Below are positions 57,216-64,000 of a stretch of DNA of 64,000 bases, piece by piece (the stretch's first letter is position 1; the number at the start of each line of letters is the position of its first letter). The notes under the pieces were generated by a model that was not told where the DNA came from, did no database searches, and saw only the letters and a list, made by a program, of their open reading frames with translations. This stretch comes from Hemerocallis citrina (Eukaryota; Streptophyta; Magnoliopsida; Asparagales; Asphodelaceae), in NCBI GenBank assembly GCA_017893485.1, contig CM030363.1, positions 111,223,073 to 111,287,072 of the forward strand, given 5' to 3'. The position numbers and the translations under genes were made by a program.

Positions 57216-58010
57216 CCAGCAGGAAATGTCAATCACTCATATTAGATCTCCACCATAGGTACACTGAGTAGATGACAATCACTCATATTAAATCTCTTTG
57301 GGAGATTTTAGTATATTTGACTTGATGTAGTAAAATTCAAGTTTTAATGTGCTCGATCTGCAAGCCAAGACTCATTTTTTGTTTCACACAAGTTTTTTTA
57401 TCTCAAATTGTTCCTTAGGATAGCTAGTATCCTTTTTGAATCTCTTCAGGAGATCTGATCAAGTAAATATCGTTCCCTAGATAGATATTCACTGAGCCTA
57501 CTATACCACATTCTTCTGGGTTGGTTTAGTCCATATAGGGCTCATTTTAATCTAATACCATGCATATTTCTAGGTTTAAATACTTCGGGGACTTTCAAAT
57601 ATATCTTACTGTCTAGGTTACCATATAGGTATGTTGTCATCACATCCATGAGTCTCATATCGAGTTTTTGAGAAACATCGAGACTTATCTAAATGTGATG
57701 ATGTCCATGTCCGAGGAATATGTTTCTTCATAATCTATTCCTGGTCTTTGTGAGCATCCTTAAGCAGCTATCGAGCTTTATACCGTTGGATCTCTTTCTT
57801 TTCATTTATTTTTCTTACAAATACCCATTTAAAACCTACAGGAATTATTCCTTTTGGGGTTGGTACTATATGACCAAATACTCCACGTTGTGCGAGGGAA
57901 TCTAGTTCTTCTTGAATCGTATCCTTCAATTTTGGCCAATCTTTTCTCTTTCAATATTCAAGGATTGTACGTGGTTCAATGTTATCCCCATTTTCATCAC
58001 CCCCTTTTTA
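57216..58010 (-). pseudogene. Ty1-copia reverse transcriptase fragment
   Basis: On the minus strand: NIEPRTILEY (57980), KDWPKLKDTIQEELDSLAQR, GIIPVGFKWVFVRKINEK, RPGIDYEETYSS, then LMDVMTTYLYGNLDSKIY, PEVFKPRN, LYGLNQPRRMWYSRLSEYL and LQIEHIKT. This is the RT of another copia lineage than the 21621 element. Several shifts and stops. No LTRs found; it is joined directly to the family E pol, so it is a rearranged or inserted fragment. Confidence 0.85.
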
Positions 58011-58464
58011 ATCTCATTTGTTAGTGCATATGAGAAAATGTCATCTTTAGGAGATGAAACGCATGGGACAACTAGATAGAAATAGCTTATATCTGATTTA
58101 CATTATTCTCCTTTAAAATATGATATTTTTCTCCATTATTAATTCTAGATCGAACGTAGTATCCACGATAGCTGATTCTACTCACATTATTAAAGGCACT
58201 GGTAGGGCACATTTCATTTTACCCAATCAAACACATCTATTTATTTAGAATGCCTTATACTCTTGAAATTCCACAAGAAACCTACTGAATTTTCAGGACA
58301 TAAAGGCAAATGGGTATCATATTGAAATATTGAGCGAGGAAAATAAACAATACCTTTGTGTAACCTCTAGTATAGGGATCTAGAAGTTTATTCTAGAGAA
58401 ATTCTCCAGCTTATCATTAGGGATCTACTTCTCTCACATTGGGGTATTCGAGTCACATAACACG
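58011..58464. other. Unassigned DNA right of the copia fragment
   Basis: Probably further decayed copia sequence upstream of the RT (minus strand), but I see no motif that proves it. The region includes stop-rich short frames only. Confidence 0.35.
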
Positions 58465-58618
58465 ATGAGCGAGCAGCTCACTCTTAATCAAGGACAGCAA
58501 CAACCCCCTTCAAGTAAAAGAGGACCAAGTGATACATGCTCCAAGTGTAGGCGTGAAGGTCATTAATCTCGCACATGTCGTTCATCAAAGAAAGCGGTGG
58601 CCAAATATCTGAAAATGT
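58465..58618 (+). pseudogene. Zinc-knuckle fragment (CSKCRREGH.SRTC)
   Basis: A plus-strand frame from ATG at 58465 gives MSEQLTLNQGQQQPPSSKRG, then a C-x2-C-x4-H-x4-C knuckle with a stop right after the His, then RSSKKAVAK. Knuckles of this form end MULE and FAR1-like transposase proteins and also occur in retroelement gag. It is cut at 58616 by A5a. The assignment to a transposase tail is a guess. Confidence 0.4.
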
Positions 58619-58852
58619 CACGTCCAGCTTTCCAAAAGGAATATGGAATACGGATACGCGACAACGTCCAGCTAAGGGCTTTCACCATTCAGGAGTTGTA
58701 AGGATCTTTACAACAATACACAAGAATAGACAAGGAATAAACATGAAATAATTATCCATGCATGCATGAAACAAATTAATATAACTAACAAAATTACTTG
58801 AAACAAAATACATAATTCTCGAATAACCAGATCTGGAAACAACAAGTCACGT
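58616..58852 (-). mobile_element. Family A LTR end (A5a), split by A5b
   Basis: TGTCACGTCCAGCTTTCC is the reverse of a family A 3' end, followed by a diverged version of the terminal block. After 237 bp it is interrupted by A5b, and its remainder must lie beyond the window. Confidence 0.75.
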
Positions 58853-59689
58853 TGTCACACCCCGCTTCCCAAAAATACGGAATACGAGCACGTAACATTG
58901 GCCCAGCGAATGATTTTCATCATCCATAAGCTGTTCAGGAATTTTTACAACATCTCATAAAATAATCAGAGTTGGAAGTAAGAGAATCAACCACACATGC
59001 ATAATTGAATCAATATACCAACAGAATTTACTTGAAACAAAATGTATTAATCTGAAATACATCATATCTGAACAAGTCAAAAATTCTGGGTCATAGTGCC
59101 CAAACACAAAGAATCCAAGTAACAGATACATTGTTCAAAATGAGCAACAGAAAATTAATGAAGATAGCAAAAGCTCCAGCCAACTAGAACTTTAGGATAC
59201 ATACTCCATCGGGCAGCTGATCACCAAAATCTGCAATTAATAATTGTAGGAGAAGGAAACAGAAAATAAGTACCCATCAATTGCAAGTTACGGGCCACCT
59301 ATAATATAGGATACAAGTACATTGAAAACTAACAAATAGCATGGAATAGTGCACCAACAGTAATAACTAGCATGAATCAGTAAAACAAAGTCAACTAGCA
59401 TGGTATACTAACAGTACAGATGTTTATGTCAAATGCAGTGTCATATGGCAACTAATAGTGTCCACTAACAGTATCAGATAACAGTATCAGTAGCATTATG
59501 TTCAGTGTATCAGTGTAATAGTATAATAGTATAACAGTATAACAGCATAACATTGTCAGTGTAACAGTATCAGTGTTATGTTCTTACAGTATTGTGTCTA
59601 TTACTAACTAGGTCGCACTTCATGCGCCATCCTTTTATCGCATGGTTGCTACATTCAATTAGTTTCGTTTTAGATTTCGTAGGGGATCA

Positions 59690-59940
59690 TATAGGGCCGT
59701 GTACTCAGGTATCAGTAACAGTAGCAGTAACGGTCAGAACCTAGTGGTCCTCCTCCGATTACACCTTCCTATAGGGAAGTGTGCAGTCAGGTAATAAGTA
59801 ACAGTAATCAGACAGTCAGAACCTATTGGTCCTCCTCCGAGTAAACCTTCCTATAGGTAAGTGTGCAGTCAGGTAATCAGTAACAGAAATCAAACAGTCA
59901 GAACATATTGGTCCTCCTCCAAGTACATATTTCTATAATT
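59690..59940 (-). repeat. ~80-bp tandem repeat (3 copies) in A5b
   Basis: Three copies of CAGTCAGAACCTA(T/G)TGG...CCTCCTCCGA(G/T)TA.ACCTTCCTATAGG(T/G)AAGTGTGCAGTCAGG-type units, spaced ~80 bp. They contain the reverse complement of the block conserved in A1-A4 around GTACTCGGAAGG. A2 shows an independent short duplication of the same block (~14820-15010). Confidence 0.8.
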
Positions 59941-62375
59941 TCGCACAACTAGATCTTTCCCTTAAATCCCGGCTTGATTACTTTTATTATGGTTATCAAC
60001 ATGCATGATAGTGCATGAAATAGTGTCAAACTAACTTGGTAAAATAAGTACTAAGTTCAGGGAAACAAATAAATAATCATAGATGATATATGGTCACATA
60101 AACAAGCAAAACAATGTATGTTCATATTCAGGACAGCACGACAGTACAGTACTAAAATAGTGACTCCCGATACTACAGAAATCCAAATCTGAAACCGTCA
60201 AAGAATCTGGAAAATAGACTTCCACACGAATCTAGAGGTTATAAATAAGTCATATAGTATTTTACAAAATCATAACTCAAAACTGGTTTGAATCTAGAAA
60301 ATACGTTCAGTCATAAATCAGTAAAACGAATTCTCAGTCAAACAAACTATATTAAAACTCATCGAATAAATCCAGAAAAAATCTGGGGTAATCCCCTATA
60401 TGTCTGGTATCAGAATATAAAGTATCATAATATTGCAGTAAAATTAGTTCAATCAACAAAATCAGAAAACATTAAGAAACGATAGTTTGGAAAATCTGGA
60501 ATTCCCAACACTGATGTACGAAAACTAAAATATCTCGCAAACCGGGAAACGAAATCCAAATCTGCCAAAGGGAGATGAAAATAGACAAAATAATATAAAT
60601 TTCATATTTCATAAATAATTTCCATACAGTAAATGGAAATAGTGTGAAAAGTACGATTCTTTACAGAACAGCGAGCAAAATACAGCAAGTACAGCTTTTA
60701 TAAGCAAGCATGAAACGACATAGAAAACTCATCAATAAAATCCACCAAAACTCTGGATAATCCCTAAGTAGATATAGAAACACTGACCAAAGTTTCATAT
60801 CAAAATAATATGTTTAGCACAAGTATCAAAATAGTTTAGTCATCAAAATTACCAAGAAACAAAATCTGGAAATAAGATACACCTCTGTATTTAAACAACC
60901 ATAACTCACTCATACGAAAACGAAATCGAGCAAGGTCAGAGGGGTTAGAAAGAAGACGAATTCCTCTAAAACTCATGTTTTATACTGAAATTAAGATACT
61001 GACCTTAATATGGTCTAAATTACTGACCAAGACAGATTATCGGCAAAATACAGAATTTCCTCAAAAACCAAAATCAACACAAATCATATGAAACTTGTTC
61101 CAATCACAATCAAACATGATATAGAGTCTACTAAGTGTCCAAACATCATGAAATAGGGTATATAAGATATTCACAACCATCATATCACATAGATCTCCTC
61201 AAACACATAATTTCCCTAATTATCTCACACATGTGAATAGATCAAGAACGGTCAAACCTAGTTGTTTTCATGTCAATTTATGTCGAGAGGCAACTATGGT
61301 CAAATGGCACAATTGAGATAAAACCCATCAACATAACACACACACGAGTTGTCTCTAGAACCAAACTACACCATAAGCGGTATTTTTTACTCGTATCATA
61401 CAAACGAATTTGAGTACAAGTTACTTGCCTGAAAGACGACGAGAACGGAGCAAGAATAAGAATAACGGGAACGAATCCCGGGGCATGAACTCAACGAACA
61501 GATCGAACAAACACAAGAACCAATCACGAACACACGATCACGAACAAGATGATGACGATCGAGATCACAAACACAATCGGACGGCTGAGATCGAAAATCA
61601 AGATCAAGATGATCGGATCAGATCGGACGGTCAGATTTTCCTGATAATAAAGATAATGATGAAGATCAAGATCGATCGATCGAACGACTGCGATCAAAGA
61701 AAATTGATGATCATCATGATCGTGATGATCAAAGAGAGATCGGACGGCTAGGATCTAATCAGATGATCAAGAGAAGATCGATGGCCCACATCCAATCAAG
61801 CATGATGATCAAGATCCAACGGACGGCCAAGATCAGCCCAATGGTGATGATCAAGATCAAATCAATGGACAGCTAGGAATCAATCAATCAAGATCAAGAT
61901 CACAAGCAAACGGACGGCCCACAACCAAAGTAATCATGATCAAGATGATCATGGAAGATCCGACGGCCCAAATTCAAAGATGATCAAACCCACTTGATCC
62001 AACAACCAACGACAATGGAGGCACTGGCTGCTCGGACGGCGAATGGCGGAGGAGGCAGGAAGTTAGTTGTTGGCATTGTCGTCGCGGTTGTCTGGCCTGG
62101 TCTGGTCTGATGACGGAAGAAAAGCACCGCACTGTGGTGCTGTGCTACCACAAGGTGGAGTGGCGGCAGGCTGGGGTGCTAGCACTGGCTTACTATGAAG
62201 GAGACCAGGGAGATGAGGTGAGGAAATGAGAGGGTGAAGGAGGAGGGGGTGCATAGTTGGCCATGGTAGGATGGGTAGTTGAAGAGTCGGGAGGGGTGAC
62301 AGGGATGAAGGTGGAAGATGAAGGAGGCGACAGAGGTTGGCGGTGGAAGTATATGGAAGATGAAAAGGTAGAGGG

Positions 62376-62499
<124 letters not shown>

Positions 62500-62978
62500 A
62501 GAATAGGGTATTGGGTAGCTGCTAACGGGTGGGTTTTGGTAGGTAATGGGTCTGGTTTAGGGTATAATGGGTTTTAATACTGCAGGTTGGGTTTAAATGG
62601 GTTTTAGAAAAATCGAATAAGGGAAAATGGGTATTGGCTAAAATCCAATGGGAAAAATAGGGTTTATAAACAAAATATAATTTGTATTAAAACATAGAAT
62701 TTATTTGAAATAAGTACAAATATAATTAATACATAGAACTAAGTTTTTAATAACCAATCAAAGTACTAATAGTAATATTAAAAAAAAGATTTGTAATACA
62801 ATATAAGAACCATTGGAAACTAGTTACAATTAATGATTAAAAAAAAAGATTTTAAAAGACGATCCAAGAATGCATTTTATCAACAAAAAAAAAAGAATTT
62901 GAAAATAGAAAAATAATATATAAATTTTAAATACATAAAATACATAGAAAATACAGATTTGGAAAAACAGGGGTTACA

Positions 62979-64000
62979 AATCCTACCCACCTTACAACAA
63001 AATTTTGTCCTCGAAATTTGCTTAGGCGGTACATAGGACAAGGAAAAAACAAACTGGGAGAATAGGTAACAAAGCAGAGGGCTAAAGGGGAAGGAACAAA
63101 GCAGTGGCAAAACCAGAAAAAGAAGGAAGGGGATAACAATGGGGTCAAATGGAATGCAAGAAAAGAAGCAAACGGTATCAAAGGAGGGAAACAGTAAAAG
63201 ATAACAAAGCAAGATAAGGAGTATGCAGAACTGAAATCAACGAGAGAAAAGAACAGGGAAGAATTGAATCAAATAATGAATGGGTGCACGATGGCAGAAT
63301 GGAATGCAAGAAAGAAGTAACCGGAATCAAAAACGAAGAGAAACAACACAAGGCTTGCAAGATAACAAAGCAAAGAGATAAAGAAATATATAGAGATGGA
63401 ATCGAAGAAATGATGGACAAGAAAGAGATGAACCAAGAAATAAGTCAACGGATGAGGACAAATGCAAGGAATGGAACAAAACAAACAATACAAGGGTGGA
63501 GAAGCAACAAGAGGATCCTGGGACCTGTGGGTTATGGGCCCACAACGCTTCCGCTGTGACACTCTGATGGTGACATTCCAAGCTGCAGACATGTCTTTGT
63601 AGACTATGTGACACCAAGCGATGATCCGAGCAGGAAGAAAAGAATGAGACACCAGAATAAAATTGGGCTTTAGATGATGGCTTAATTTAAATAATTAGGT
63701 CAAAACTAATGGGTGTTAACAAAAATAATATTAATAATACAAAAATCAACACATATTAATAACAAAATAATATTAAAAAAATAATAAAAATAATAATAAC
63801 AATAATAATCATCATAATCCACTAGTAAAAATAATAATAATAAAAAAAAAATATTAACAATATTGGTAAGGGTAACAATGCAAGACAGAATATAATCGTT
63901 TTTGTGAAAGTAATTCAATAGTAACCAAAAAAAAAATTACAATAATAATAACAGTAATAGTAATAACAATATTAACAATAATAATAATAATAATAATAAT
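62979..64000 (-). mobile_element. 3' internal region of the family A element owning A5b
   Basis: On the minus strand AAATTTCGAGGACAAAATTT and then AAGGTGGGTAGGATT lie directly before the LTR. The first is the usual FRG(R/Q)N sequence near the pol end of chromoviruses, and the second is the polypurine-tract position. Upstream, no pol domain is readable. A degenerate ~150-bp repeat around GGAATGCAAGAAA occurs at ~63151 and ~63300. From 63700 the sequence is AT-rich with TAA-type simple repeats to the window end. This is probably a long 3' UTR, or it may include another insertion. Confidence 0.6.

Overview
The window is nuclear DNA of a flowering plant, probably a dicot. The signs are AT-rich sequence, Ty3-gypsy chromovirus LTRs several kb long, a Tnt1-like Ty1-copia element, an L1-type LINE, a hAT MITE and a plant CYSTM-type gene with GT-AG introns. 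I cannot name the species. Roughly four fifths of the 64 kb is transposable element. I see one intact host gene, a three-exon minus-strand gene at 45932-47292 for a 161-residue XYPPX-repeat protein with a Cys-rich tail. There are no rRNA genes, true tRNA genes, CRISPR arrays or bacterial-type genes.

Layout from left to right. 1-1415 is the 3' part of a plus-strand family A LTR. 1416-11569 is a tandem-repeat region of ~58-bp hairpin-forming units (subfamilies S1 and S2), followed by a region rich in AGCTCGA. It is interrupted by a 5.5-kb solo LTR (D1, 2706-8231) and a short solo LTR (F, 9743-10208). 11570-18483 is a minus-strand family B solo LTR that carries a nested plus-strand family A solo LTR (A2, 12438-15939). 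A Tat/Ogre-like LTR end lies near 19230-19867, followed by ~1.7 kb of unassigned DNA. 21621-30562 is a complete but dead Ty1-copia element with 5-bp target duplications AACAA. It is split inside its reverse transcriptase by a family A LTR (A3, 25274-29073) with target duplications AGATT.

A further family A solo LTR (A4) occupies 31232-34886. A degenerate LINE follows (34892-36792 and 41539-44395), interrupted by a family B solo LTR (B2, 36798-41533). B2 itself contains a ~1.2-kb TRIM-like miniature LTR element (40322-41507). Next come the CYSTM gene, a hAT MITE (47737-48127, 8-bp duplications), a second family D solo LTR (48653-53052), and the 3' LTR and pol end of a minus-strand chromovirus (family E, 53257-57215). 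An antisense copia RT fragment follows, and finally nested minus-strand family A LTRs (58616-62978) with internal sequence running to the window end.

The exact target duplications give the nesting order: A2 is younger than B1, A3 younger than the copia element, B2 younger than the LINE, the TRIM-like element younger than B2, and A5b younger than A5a. The most interesting pattern is architectural. The long LTRs of families A, B, D and E all carry a splice-donor-like site just after a short leader, and an acceptor-like AG about 215-225 bp (B, E) or 370-400 bp (A, D) before the LTR end. This suggests a leader intron inside the LTR. Other unusual points are a tandem array whose hairpin stems vary in a compensatory way, tRNA-like modules inside family B LTRs, and the TRIM-like element. 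All boundaries and alignments were made by eye; no computation was run.
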